This document shows positions 41,499 to 51,457 of a DNA stretch of 64,000 bases, one piece after another (position 1 is the stretch's first letter; every line of letters starts with the position of its first letter). This DNA is from Lentzea cavernae (GTDB taxonomy: Bacteria; Actinomycetota; Actinomycetes; Mycobacteriales; Pseudonocardiaceae), in contig NZ_BNAR01000011.1 of the NCBI RefSeq assembly GCF_014653695.1, positions 230,912-294,911 of the forward strand, read 5' to 3'. Position numbers and translations under genes: made by a program. A model generated the notes under the pieces. It had not been told where the DNA came from, searched no databases, and saw only the letters and a program-made list of their open reading frames with translations.

Positions 41499-42509
41499 TC
41501 AGCGCCACACGACCGCGCGGTAGGTGCCGTTGGCGAAGCTCGCGACGCCGATGACCTGCCCGACCTCGCTCAGACCGGTCACGGAGTGACGTGCGGCACC
41601 GGACAGCGACGGCAACGACGTCCGCGTGCCGCTCTGGTCCCACTTGGCGGCCCCGGTGCCGACGGTGCCCGCGACGACGCCGGAGTTGTTGACCTCGTTC
41701 GCGCTCGACGGCGCGGGCGCCAGCGCCTCCACGCCGCCGGTGAAGACGTCCCACCGGGTGGCCTGCGAGGAGATTTCGCCGACTGCGGACCCGTTGTCGC
41801 TGATGTCGAACGGGCGCGCGCCGGCGCCCAGCTGCGTCTTGCCGTTGCGCAGCCACAGCACGCCGTTGCCGCCGACGGTGCCGGTCGCCTCGCCGAGCTC
41901 GTTGGCGCCGAGGAGCGTTCCCGCGTCCAGCACGGTCCGCACGCCCGACGGGTTCCACCGGACCACGTCGTTGCCGCTCGTCCCGACGACGGTGCCGCCG
42001 GCGGTCACGTGCTGCGCGCTGCCCGCGCCCAGGACGGTGGCCTCACCCCACGAGGTCCACAGCACGGCCTGGCTCACGCCGTTGATGGTGGCGGCGCCGG
42101 CGACCGTGCCGGAGTCGTTGACGTCGTAGGCGACGGAGCTGGTCGCGCCCGGCACCGCCAACTGCACCAGCTGACCGGAGAACGTCCACTTCACCGCCTG
42201 CGTCTGGTTGGCGGCGGTCACGGCGTATCCGGCGACGACGTAGTCGCGGTTGATCGCCGTCGCGGCGGAGCCGAACCCGAGGTCCGGGAGTTGCCTGATG
42301 GCCTCGAACCGGTCCCACCGCACGGCGCGCTGCGAGGTGCCCGTGCCGTAGGAGACACCGGCGACCGAGCCGGAGTCGTTGACGTCGACGGCGGTGCTCC
42401 TGAGATCACCCGGCAACGTGCCGAGGTCCTCGACGGCGAGCGGAGCCGCCTGGGCGGTGGCGGGAATGATCAGGGCCGCGACGACGGCGGCCACCACTGC
42501 GGTTCTCAA
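41499..42509 (-). CDS. Secreted HAF-repeat protein
   Basis: 336 residues with a clear signal peptide (hydrophobic 3-18, cleavage after TAQA). The rest is built from repeats of the type DVNDSGSVAGVSYG, AINRDYVVAGYA, DVNDSGTVAGAAT, DISDNGSAVGEIS and EVNNSGVVAGTVG, the HAF repeat, which should fold as a beta-propeller-like extracellular domain. Starts with TTG at 42509, supported by GGAGG seven bases upstream. Function unknown; probably surface or extracellular. Confidence 0.82.
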   Translation of the reverse strand: MRTAVVAAVVAALIIPATAQAAPLAVEDLGTLPGDLRSTAVDVNDSGSVAGVSYGTGTSQRAVRWDRFEAIRQLPDLGFGSAATAINRDYVVAGYAVTAANQTQAVKWTFSGQLVQLAVPGATSSVAYDVNDSGTVAGAATINGVSQAVLWTSWGEATVLGAGSAQHVTAGGTVVGTSGNDVVRWNPSGVRTVLDAGTLLGANELGEATGTVGGNGVLWLRNGKTQLGAGARPFDISDNGSAVGEISSQATRWDVFTGGVEALAPAPSSANEVNNSGVVAGTVGTGAAKWDQSGTRTSLPSLSGAARHSVTGLSEVGQVIGVASFANGTYRAVVWR

Positions 42510-42788
42510 CGTTCTTCCTCCCCAGTCAGAACAACGAGAACTCGACCTTGCCCAGGCCCGGTGGAGGTTGTCCAGGAACCTGTCTCGTTGTCACGCGAGG
42601 AGGAATCGGCGGTGGTGCGGGTGCGCGGAACCTCCCCCGGCACCGTCACCTCGCACCACCGCTTCTGCCCGTCCGGGAAGCGGTCCACCCCTCGAGGACG
42701 CTTTCCGGACACCACGAAGACTGCCGGTTCCCGGAGGCGCGCAGGAGCGTGAGCACCCGGAGAGGTTGTGCGTAGTGCTACTCAACCT

Positions 42789-45113
42789 CTACCTGGCCGC
42801 GTCCAGCACCGCCCGTTCGATCCGGCGCCGGTCGAGGTCGGCGCACGCGATGCTGAACGAGTCGACGACCGTCGCGCCCAACGTGGACACGCGCGCCCAC
42901 TGCACGTCGGCACCGCACTGCTCCAACGCTCCGGCCACGCGGTGCAGCAGTCCGATCCGGTCTGCGGCGCGCAGTTCGAGCACCACCGCGCCGGTCGCCT
43001 CGTCGTCGAACCAGAGCACGCGCGCGGGCGGCGGGTCGATCGGCGGGCCGCCGTAGTCGCGTTCCTTGGCGGCGAGCTTGTCGGCCAGCGGCAACGAGCC
43101 CTCGATCGTCCTGGACAGCTGTTCGCGCAGCAGGGAGGCGTCCGGCAGCGAGCCGAACCGCGGCGAGACCGTGAACGCGTCCACGGTCGCGCCACCGTGC
43201 GAGCGCAACGTCGCCGCGTGGACCTCCAGCGAGTTCAGCGCGAGCACCCCGGCTGCCTTGGACAGCAGGCCGGGACGGTCCGGCGCGATCACGGTCACGA
43301 CCGCCACGTGGTCCTGCTTCTCCAGCAGCACGTCCGGTTTTCCCGACGCCGCAACGCGTTCCGCCATCGCCACGTGAACGGGGTCGAGCGGTTCGGGCTT
43401 GGGCAACGCCTCCCCCGCCATCGCGGTGCGGCAGCGGGCGACCAGGTCGGCCATCAGCGCGGCCTTCCAGTCCGTCCACACACCAGGCCCGGTCGCGATG
43501 GAGTCCGACTCCGCCAGCGCGTGCAGCAGTTCCAGCAGGACCGCGTCACCGCCGAGCGTCTCCACCACGCGGTGCACGGTCGCCTCGTCCTCGACGTCGC
43601 GCCGGGTCGCGGTGTGCGGCAGCAGGAGGTGGTGGCGCACCATCGCGGACAGCGTCTCGACGTCCTGCGGCCACAAGCCGATCCGTTCGCCGATCTGGGT
43701 CGCGAGCGCGGCGCCCACCTCGGAGTGGTCCTGCTGCCGGCCCTTGCCGATGTCGTGGATCAACGCGCCCAGCAGCAACAGGTCCGGTCGCGACACCGTG
43801 GTCGCGAGCCGGGCCGCGTGCGCGACCGTCTGCACCAGATGCCGGTCCACCGTCCACATGTGCGCGGCGTCGCGCGGCGGCAGATCGCGCACCGCGCCCC
43901 ACTCCGGGAACAGCCGTCCCCACAAGTCCGTGCGGTCCAACGCTTCCACGACGTCCACGAGCCCGCTTCCGCTGCCCAGCAACGCCAGCAGCTCCTCGCG
44001 GGCCTCGCGCGGCCACGGCTGGCGCAGCTCCGGCGCCGAGTCCGCGAGCCTGGACAACGTTCCGGTCGCGATCGGGTGCTTGCTGCGTGCCGCCGCCGTC
44101 GCGACACGCAACAACAACGCCGGATCACGGCTGGGGATCGCGTCACGGGCGAGCGAGACCTCAGACCCGTGCAGCACAACGCCTTCGTCCAACGGCCTGC
44201 GCGGCGGCTGTCCCCTCAGGAACGCGCCGAGGCCGCGTTTCGGAGCTGCGGCACGAGCGGCCCGCATGGCCACGTCGAACGCGTAGACGACCGTCCGTGC
44301 GGCGGAGGAAAGTGAACGGGCCAAAGCGAAGCGGTCGGCCAGCCCCAGCGCGGAGGCCACCTCGTCACCGTCCTGCGCCCGCAGCACGTCCCGGGGTTTC
44401 CTCGCCACGCGGCGGAGTTCGGTGCGCACGTCCAGCAGCAGCCGGCGCGCCTCACCGACGTCGGCGGAGGGCCGGTCCACCAGTTGCGCGAGCGACAGCG
44501 CGTCCAGGATCGTGAGGTCCCGCAGTCCGCCGCGGCCGTGCTTCAGGTCGGGTTCGACGCGGTGGGCGATCTCGCCGCTGCGGGCCCAGCGCTTCTGCGA
44601 CGACTCGGCGATCTCGTCGAGCCGGTTGCGGACGTTGCCGCGCCACGCCTGCCGTGCGCCGTCCGCGAGCTTCTGCGTGACCTCCACGTCGCCGGCGACG
44701 TGCCGGACGTCCAGCAGTCCCAGCGCCGTTCGCAGGTCACCGGCGGCGACCCGGAGCGCCTCCCCGACCGTGCGGACGGAGTGGTCGAGCCCGATGCCGG
44801 AGTTCCACAGGGGGTACCAGAGCTTTTCTGCGATCTCGTCGACGTTCTTGACGCCGTTGTGGACGAGGACCAGGTCGAGGTCTGAGTAGGGCACGAGCTC
44901 GCGCCGCCCCAGCCCGCCGACCGCCACGAGCGCGATACCCGGTCCGGATACCCCCGCTCCCCCCGCGTGTTTGGTGAGCCAGAACTCGTGCAGGTCCACG
45001 AGTGCCTCGCGCAGCGGTTCGGCGGCCAAGCGACGACGACCTGGCACGAGCAGCCTTTCGCGTGCTCGCACCAGGTCGTCAGCCGTGACGACGGCCGTTT
45101 CGTTGTTCTCCAC
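42789..45113 (-). CDS. glnD: PII uridylyl/adenylyltransferase GlnD
   Basis: 774 residues. In actinobacteria GlnD adenylylates the PII protein under nitrogen limitation and reverses it. The nucleotidyltransferase motif is VGGLGRRELVPYSDLDLVLV (Asp78, Asp80), the HD phosphohydrolase core LIHDIGKGRQQDHSEVGA, and two C-terminal ACT domains (VAVVTVIAPDRPGLLSKAAG and VVLELRAADRIGLLHRVAGA) sense glutamine. GTG at 45113 with AGGAGA seven bases upstream. It follows glnB and amtB in one operon. Confidence 0.96.
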   Translation of the reverse strand: MENNETAVVTADDLVRARERLLVPGRRRLAAEPLREALVDLHEFWLTKHAGGAGVSGPGIALVAVGGLGRRELVPYSDLDLVLVHNGVKNVDEIAEKLWYPLWNSGIGLDHSVRTVGEALRVAAGDLRTALGLLDVRHVAGDVEVTQKLADGARQAWRGNVRNRLDEIAESSQKRWARSGEIAHRVEPDLKHGRGGLRDLTILDALSLAQLVDRPSADVGEARRLLLDVRTELRRVARKPRDVLRAQDGDEVASALGLADRFALARSLSSAARTVVYAFDVAMRAARAAAPKRGLGAFLRGQPPRRPLDEGVVLHGSEVSLARDAIPSRDPALLLRVATAAARSKHPIATGTLSRLADSAPELRQPWPREAREELLALLGSGSGLVDVVEALDRTDLWGRLFPEWGAVRDLPPRDAAHMWTVDRHLVQTVAHAARLATTVSRPDLLLLGALIHDIGKGRQQDHSEVGAALATQIGERIGLWPQDVETLSAMVRHHLLLPHTATRRDVEDEATVHRVVETLGGDAVLLELLHALAESDSIATGPGVWTDWKAALMADLVARCRTAMAGEALPKPEPLDPVHVAMAERVAASGKPDVLLEKQDHVAVVTVIAPDRPGLLSKAAGVLALNSLEVHAATLRSHGGATVDAFTVSPRFGSLPDASLLREQLSRTIEGSLPLADKLAAKERDYGGPPIDPPPARVLWFDDEATGAVVLELRAADRIGLLHRVAGALEQCGADVQWARVSTLGATVVDSFSIACADLDRRRIERAVLDAAR

Positions 45114-45130
45114 GGGCCGTCTCCTATTGG

Positions 45131-45465
45131 TTAAAGCGCATCCGATCCGCGTTCGCCCGTGCGCACGCGCACGACCGTCTCGACCGGAGTGACCCAGACC
45201 TTCCCGTCGCCGATCTTGCCGGTGCGGGCGGCCTCGACGACCGCTTCCAGCACCTTGTCGACGGCGGTGTCGTCGATGACGACCTCGATCTTGATCTTGG
45301 GCACGAAGTCCACCGAGTACTCGGCGCCGCGGTAGACCTCGGTGTGGCCCTTCTGGCGGCCGTAGCCCTGCACCTCGCTGACGGTCATGCCCAGCACCCC
45401 GAGCTGTTCCAGGGAGCTCTTCACGTCGTCGAGCGTGAACGGCTTGATGATCGCGGTGACCAGCT

Positions 45466-45469
<4 letters not shown>
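45131..45469 (-). CDS. glnB: Nitrogen regulatory protein PII
   Basis: 112 residues, canonical PII. T-loop with Tyr46 and Tyr51 (GHTEVYRGAEYSVDFVPKIK); Tyr51 is the modification site for GlnD. The B and C loops are TGKIGDGKVWV and VRVRTGERG. Binds ATP/ADP and 2-oxoglutarate and in AmtB-linked operons controls ammonium uptake. Its ATG overlaps the amtB stop (ATGA). Often named GlnK in this operon arrangement. Confidence 0.97.
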
Positions 45470-46809
<1,340 letters not shown>

Positions 46810-46898
46810 TTCGACCTCCACTGCACGTCGGTTGCAGGGAGCATCGAGATGTCCTGTTTCACCGGGCCGCGTGGAACGTTTCGCGGAGGTGAACTGTG

Positions 46899-46936
46899 GG
46901 GTGAACGTTGTTACGTCCGCGTTTCGCGGCGTTCAC
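46899..46936 (-). promoter_or_regulatory. GlnR-type box upstream of amtB
   Basis: On the minus strand the sequence reads GTGAA-6-GAAAC-6-GTAAC-6-CACCC. The central GAAAC and GTAAC match the GlnR a/b half-sites perfectly with the standard six-base gaps, and the outer GTGAA matches four of five. It lies about 90 bases before the amtB start. Strong candidate for nitrogen-dependent activation as known in Streptomyces. Confidence 0.7.
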
Positions 46937-47009
46937 GGGACCGATTCGGGCACCTCACGGCCTCGGAACGGTCACGGGAAGTAGCCGGCGCCGTCCACCG
47001 ATGCGGTGA

Positions 47010-48761
47010 TCACGCGGACGTTCCGGGGCGGATGGCGTCGATTCCCGAGGCCCGCTCCAGCACGGCCAGCGGGGTCGCGGCGACCAGCAACGCCACGGCC
47101 AGCCCGGACGCCACGACGGCGGCGAACCCCGGCGTCGGCAGCGGTCCCTTCGTCGCGACCAGCGTGAGCACGCCCAGCGCCACGCCGAGCCCGGTCATCG
47201 CCACCAGCGGCACGCCCGTCTCCAGCACCACGACCCGCCGCAACTGACCGAGCGTCGTGCCGCTCGCCCTCAGCAGCGCGAACGAGCGCCGCCGTTCGAG
47301 CACTCCGCCGGCCGCGCCCGCCGCCACGCCGCATCCCGCGACCACCACGACGATCGTGACGGCGAAGTGGACGGCGGACTCGACGTCGTCCCACAGCCGC
47401 CGCTCGCGCAGCACGAACTCGCGGCGGGTGTTGATGATGGCGTTCGGCGAGGCGATCGCCTCGCGCGTGCGGATGCGTTCCTCGTCCGCCATCGTGCCGT
47501 CGCTGACGATCTCGCGGTCGCGGCCGTCGAACACGGTCACCACGCCGGGCGGGATGCCGGTGCCGGGCAGGTCGCCGTACGCGCTGACCAGGCCGCTCAG
47601 GTACGTCGCCGCGAAGGCCGCGAACACCAGGGCGCTCGCCGCCCGGAACGACGCTTTCGGGTCGTGCTCGATCCGCCGTGCCGCCAGTGCGGTCGTGGCG
47701 CTGCGAGCCCTCGCCAGCAGCCGTCCGACCTGCAAGCACACCCACGGGCCAACGACGAGGGCGCCCACCACGGTCGAGATCACGAACAGCGCGGCCAGCT
47801 CGTCGAAACCGGCCGCCGAGGTGTACGTGACCAGGAACAACCCGCCGATCCCCACCGCCAGAGGCAACGCGCGCACTGCGGTGGGCAGCTTGGAGGCGTT
47901 GCGGCGCAACGGGAACACGGAGACGAGAACGGCGAGCAGCGGCACGAGGACCAGCGCGGCCAGCGGCGCCCGCACGTCGGCGGCGTGGAACGGAAAGCCT
48001 TCGTAGGTGACCGAAGAAGCGAGCACGCGGCGCAGCCCCTCGTAGGCGAGCCAGCCCGCGAACGTCCCCGCCAGAGCCGCGATCCCGGACTCCACCGCCG
48101 CGATCGCCGCCGTCTGCGACCGGGTGGCGCCCACCAACCTCAACGCGGCCAGGCGCCGCTCCCGCTGGGCCGCGGCGATCCTGCTCGCCATCACGACGAA
48201 CACCGCGACGGGAACGAGCAGCACCAGCGCCGCGATCCCGACGATGATCCGGGCGAACGCGAAGAACGCGTGGTCGGGCGAGGTGGCGATGCCGGCCGCC
48301 GTGAACATTCCGGGCACCTCGCCGCCCACGACGGCGATGAGCTGCTCGGGGTGCGACAGCAGGTCCACCGGGATCGTCCCGGTGACCTCACCCGGAAAGC
48401 GGTCGTCGAGCTGATCGTCCGGAGTGGACGCGAACAACCGCTGCATCGCCGGCGAGGCGACGACTTCGCCGGCCCGGGGCAGCGGGAAGCCCGGCGAGGG
48501 CGAGTCAGGCCCGGCGACGACGTGGATCCGCAGCACCTGCTCGCCGTGGAAGTGGTCGGTGACGGCCAGCCACCGCACGGAGCCGGTACCGGGCGTGTCC
48601 GCGCGGGTGTACTGCCACGCCGAACGATCAGAACGGCCCTGCAGCGCGCTTTGGGCCGTGAGGCAGAGCATCAACACAGTGACACCAACGGCCACACCGA
48701 AGGCCGTGAACGCGAACCGCGCCCACGCACCCTTCCCGCGAGGCCACCACAGGCCAGCCAT
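47010..48761 (-). CDS. FtsX-like permease, ABC transporter subunit without adjacent ATPase
   Basis: 583 residues. Two FtsX-like modules: one N-terminal helix (FAFTAFGVAVGVTVLMLCL), an outer domain to about 165, then helices (IIVGIAALVLLVPVAVFVVM ...); the second half repeats the pattern with ERRRSFALLRASGTTLGQLR and a C-terminal ERASGIDAIRPG. Such permeases (MacB/LolE-type) normally pair with an ATPase, but no ATPase gene is adjacent. Upstream is a perfect 12-base palindrome that probably regulates it. Substrate unknown. Confidence 0.85.
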   Translation of the reverse strand: MAGLWWPRGKGAWARFAFTAFGVAVGVTVLMLCLTAQSALQGRSDRSAWQYTRADTPGTGSVRWLAVTDHFHGEQVLRIHVVAGPDSPSPGFPLPRAGEVVASPAMQRLFASTPDDQLDDRFPGEVTGTIPVDLLSHPEQLIAVVGGEVPGMFTAAGIATSPDHAFFAFARIIVGIAALVLLVPVAVFVVMASRIAAAQRERRLAALRLVGATRSQTAAIAAVESGIAALAGTFAGWLAYEGLRRVLASSVTYEGFPFHAADVRAPLAALVLVPLLAVLVSVFPLRRNASKLPTAVRALPLAVGIGGLFLVTYTSAAGFDELAALFVISTVVGALVVGPWVCLQVGRLLARARSATTALAARRIEHDPKASFRAASALVFAAFAATYLSGLVSAYGDLPGTGIPPGVVTVFDGRDREIVSDGTMADEERIRTREAIASPNAIINTRREFVLRERRLWDDVESAVHFAVTIVVVVAGCGVAAGAAGGVLERRRSFALLRASGTTLGQLRRVVVLETGVPLVAMTGLGVALGVLTLVATKGPLPTPGFAAVVASGLAVALLVAATPLAVLERASGIDAIRPGTSA

Positions 48762-48770
48762 GGGGCAGCA

Positions 48771-48802
48771 CTATACCCCCGGCGTATACACCGGGGGTAT
48801 AG
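48771..48802. promoter_or_regulatory. Perfect 12-base inverted repeat before the FtsX-like gene
   Basis: CTATACCCCCGG (48771-48782) and CCGGGGGTATAG (48791-48802) flank eight bases with the palindrome GTATAC. It lies 10-41 bases before the permease start and 13 bases past the peptidase stop. It looks more like a repressor operator than a terminator, since no T-run follows; the TATACCCC...GGGGTATA pattern recalls TetR- or CsoR-type sites. Confidence 0.55.
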
Positions 48803-48815
48803 ATGGTGACCTGCG

Positions 48816-50351
48816 TCAGCGGAGCGAGAACGGGCCCGCCGGGACCCGCGGCCTCGCCGACTGGACCGAGGCCTGCTCCACCGGCTCGACAGCGGCGCAG
48901 GACGTGCCGTTGCGAGGCAGCTTCAGCGAGACCAGGTACTCGTTGTTGATCTTCAGCGTGCACTCGCTGCGGTCGTAGACGCCGTGGCCCCAGCCTTCGT
49001 AGGTCACGAAGACGGTGGTGTCACGGGACTGGCGGTGTGCGTTGACCGCCCACTCGTAGGCCGTCGCCGGGTCGTGCTTGGCGTTGGTGAGCAGGATCTT
49101 CGGCGAGTTCTTGATCTTCAGCGTGCGCTGCGGGTTCGTGGCCTTCGGGAACCCGACGCAGCCCATCATGGCGCCGTGGCCGAGCGAGGAGCCGCGGGTG
49201 TTCGGCGCGATCCGGTACTCCGACTTCACCAGCGACTGGTACTCGCCCCACGAGCTCACGCGCAGGTTGTAGTCGTTGCAGAAGATGCCGGGGAACGGGT
49301 TGTCGAACGTCTCCTCGGCCGCGAAGGCCGAGAACGCCGACTTCGGGGCCTGCAGGCCGTCGATGATCTGCTTGATCTGGTCGGCGAAGCCCTTCCAGTT
49401 CGGCCCGTAGGCCATGCTGGTCACACCGCCACCGAGGTCCTCCGGCGTCAGCTTGACGGCCGGGTCCCAGGGAGCGGGCACCTCACCGCGTTCCGCCTTG
49501 GCCAGCAGGTCCTTCCAGATCTTGCGGAGGTCCTGGCCGTGGAACGGCGACGAGGCCGAGCGGTCGTTCCACTTGATCCACTCGTCGAACGAGTCCTCGG
49601 CCGTGCGCGCCTCGGAGTCGAGGAACTGCTTGGTGCCGAGGCTGTGGTCCATGTTGGAGTCGATGATCATGGCGCGGATGTTCTTGCCGAAGCGCTCCGC
49701 GTAGTGCTGACCCATGATGGTGCCGTACGAGATGCCGTAATAGTTGATCTTCTTCTCGCCCAGGGCGCGGCGGATGGCGTCGATGTCCTGCGCCACCTCC
49801 GCGGTCGAGGCGTTGTCGAAGATCGCGCCGGACTGCTTGCGGCAGTCCTCGCGCAGCGCCTTGTTGTACGTGACCAGGGCGTCGAACTCGGCCTTGCTCT
49901 TCGGGTGGACCGACGGCTGCTTCTGCAGCAGCTCCGCCGAGCACTTGATCGGCGCGCTGCGCGCGACACCGCGCGGGTCGAACCCGATGATGTCGAACTT
50001 GTCGACGATCTCCTTGCTGAAGTAGCCGTCGGCGCCGAACGAGAAGTCGACACCCGACCCGCCCGGTCCGCCGGGGTTGATCACCATCGCGCCGATGCGC
50101 TGCGACGGGTCGTTCGCCTTGCGGCGCGACACGGCCAGCTGGAACTTCTCGCCTCTCGGCTTCGCGTAGTCGACCGGCAGTTCGAGGAAGCCGCACTCGA
50201 CCGTCGGCACCTCTTCACACGGCTTCCAGTCGACCGCGCCCACCTTGTACTCCGGCTGCCCTTCCGGAGCCGCGATCGCGACCTGACTCGCACCTAGTAC
50301 CAATGCAGAACTCGCGAGCGCGGCACCGAAGACGCGCACCATCGGTTGCAT
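48816..50351 (-). CDS. Secreted alpha/beta-hydrolase, tripeptidyl aminopeptidase-like (S33)
   Basis: 511 residues from ATG 50351, with GGGAGGAG just upstream. Signal peptide (ALASSALVLGASQVAIAA) then the alpha/beta hydrolase: oxyanion region INPGGPGGSGVDF, FDPRGVARSA, nucleophile Ser208 in YYGISYGTIMG, and the C-terminal TAP-like part with the acid in KHDPATAYEW and His in WGHGVYDRS. Streptomyces relatives remove tripeptides from secreted proteins. Followed by an orphan permease. Confidence 0.93.
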   Translation of the reverse strand: MQPMVRVFGAALASSALVLGASQVAIAAPEGQPEYKVGAVDWKPCEEVPTVECGFLELPVDYAKPRGEKFQLAVSRRKANDPSQRIGAMVINPGGPGGSGVDFSFGADGYFSKEIVDKFDIIGFDPRGVARSAPIKCSAELLQKQPSVHPKSKAEFDALVTYNKALREDCRKQSGAIFDNASTAEVAQDIDAIRRALGEKKINYYGISYGTIMGQHYAERFGKNIRAMIIDSNMDHSLGTKQFLDSEARTAEDSFDEWIKWNDRSASSPFHGQDLRKIWKDLLAKAERGEVPAPWDPAVKLTPEDLGGGVTSMAYGPNWKGFADQIKQIIDGLQAPKSAFSAFAAEETFDNPFPGIFCNDYNLRVSSWGEYQSLVKSEYRIAPNTRGSSLGHGAMMGCVGFPKATNPQRTLKIKNSPKILLTNAKHDPATAYEWAVNAHRQSRDTTVFVTYEGWGHGVYDRSECTLKINNEYLVSLKLPRNGTSCAAVEPVEQASVQSARPRVPAGPFSLR

Positions 50352-50442
50352 GGAACTCCTCCCTAGATCCCCGAACTTGCGGGAGGAACGCTTCCACCGA
50401 TCGTGTGACGTGGACAACCAACTGAGGTAGGGGAGCGAATCA

Positions 50443-50466
50443 GACTGTGGTCGTACAACCACAGTC
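50443..50466 (-). terminator. Terminator-like hairpin at the end of the allantoin operon
   Basis: GACTGTGGT and ACCACAGTC form a perfect nine-base stem with a six-base loop, beginning within the stop codon of the allantoicase gene. It is followed by TGATTCG rather than a T-run. It probably ends the hyi-glxR-gcl-glxK-allB-alc transcript. Confidence 0.6.
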
Positions 50467-51457
50467 AGTTAGTCGTTTTGTTCCACATGGCCTGAAGGTG
50501 TGCTAGGCCGTCACTCGTAGGGGTGCCGAGGATGCGGAGGCGTGCCATTCCGCCGTCCGGGTAGATGTCGAGCCGCACGGCCGTCGCCTCGGTCGCGTCC
50601 ACGACGAACCGGTGCCTCGTGTCGGGCTGCAGCCGGGTGCGCGGCAGGAGGTCGAACCACGTGTCCGGGTCCGTGCGCTCGTCGCAGCCCCTGACCGATG
50701 CCCATCCCGGTGCGTTGCCCTTGAAGTGGCTGGTGTCGAGCTCCACGAGCCGGACGACTCCGGGGGCGGCGAGCCTCAGCGACACCCAGTCGTTGCCGTC
50801 GTCGCGCCGGCGCGCCGTCTCCCAGCCCTCGCCCATGAGCGTGGCCTGACCAGGAGCGATGAGGTTGTTGGGCGAGCTGTAGAACATGTTGCTGCAGCCG
50901 GTGACGACGGCGCCGTTCTCCAGCGCGGCCAGGTCGACACCGCCGACGAGCAGGCGCGGATCGGCGAGCGGTTCGCCGTGCACGCGCAGCCTCGCCACAC
51001 CGCCGTCCGGATCGATGGTGAGGCGTACGTGCGTGACGCGGCGCCCCTCCTTCACGTCGAAGAAGTGCTTCTCGTCGCCCTTCAACGCGGTGCGTTCGAC
51101 CAGCGGGAACCACTCGGTGATCTCGCCGGCGGACGGGTAGCCGTCGACCTGCGCGCCCTCGACCCAGCAGAACGGCGGGTAGTTGCCCTTGAAGAACGCC
51201 GTGTCGACGACGATCCCGCGCACGACACCGGGCATGCCGAGCCTGATCACGGCCTGGTCGACACCGGCCTCACGACGGCGGCGGGTCTCCCAGCCGTCGT
51301 AGACCTGGCCTTTGTGGCCGAAGGTGTAAGTCTGGTAGACCGGCTCGGCGGGCTTGATGAGGTTCTCCCGCTCGGCGAACAGCTCGTCGTTCGCCCACAC
51401 CACACCACCTCCGACCGCGCGCGAGGCGAGATCGGGCAGCCGTGTCCACTCCGTCAT
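50465..51457 (-). CDS. alc: Allantoicase
   Basis: 330 residues; converts allantoate to ureidoglycolate and urea. Two allantoicase repeats are clear: GHKGQVYDGWETRRRREAG then VRGIVVDTAFFKGNYPPFCW, and MGEGWETARRRDDGNDWV then VRLVELDTSHFKGNAPGWAS. ATG at 51457 overlaps the allantoinase stop (ATGA). Last gene of the operon. Confidence 0.96.
   Translation of the reverse strand: MTEWTRLPDLASRAVGGGVVWANDELFAERENLIKPAEPVYQTYTFGHKGQVYDGWETRRRREAGVDQAVIRLGMPGVVRGIVVDTAFFKGNYPPFCWVEGAQVDGYPSAGEITEWFPLVERTALKGDEKHFFDVKEGRRVTHVRLTIDPDGGVARLRVHGEPLADPRLLVGGVDLAALENGAVVTGCSNMFYSSPNNLIAPGQATLMGEGWETARRRDDGNDWVSLRLAAPGVVRLVELDTSHFKGNAPGWASVRGCDERTDPDTWFDLLPRTRLQPDTRHRFVVDATEATAVRLDIYPDGGMARLRILGTPTSDGLAHLQAMWNKTTN

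Noticed and set aside
42506..42715. 69-codon frame directly before the HAF-repeat gene
   Set aside because: No domain or good start; it overlaps the Shine-Dalgarno and TTG of the HAF gene. Nothing else is seen in 42510-42788.
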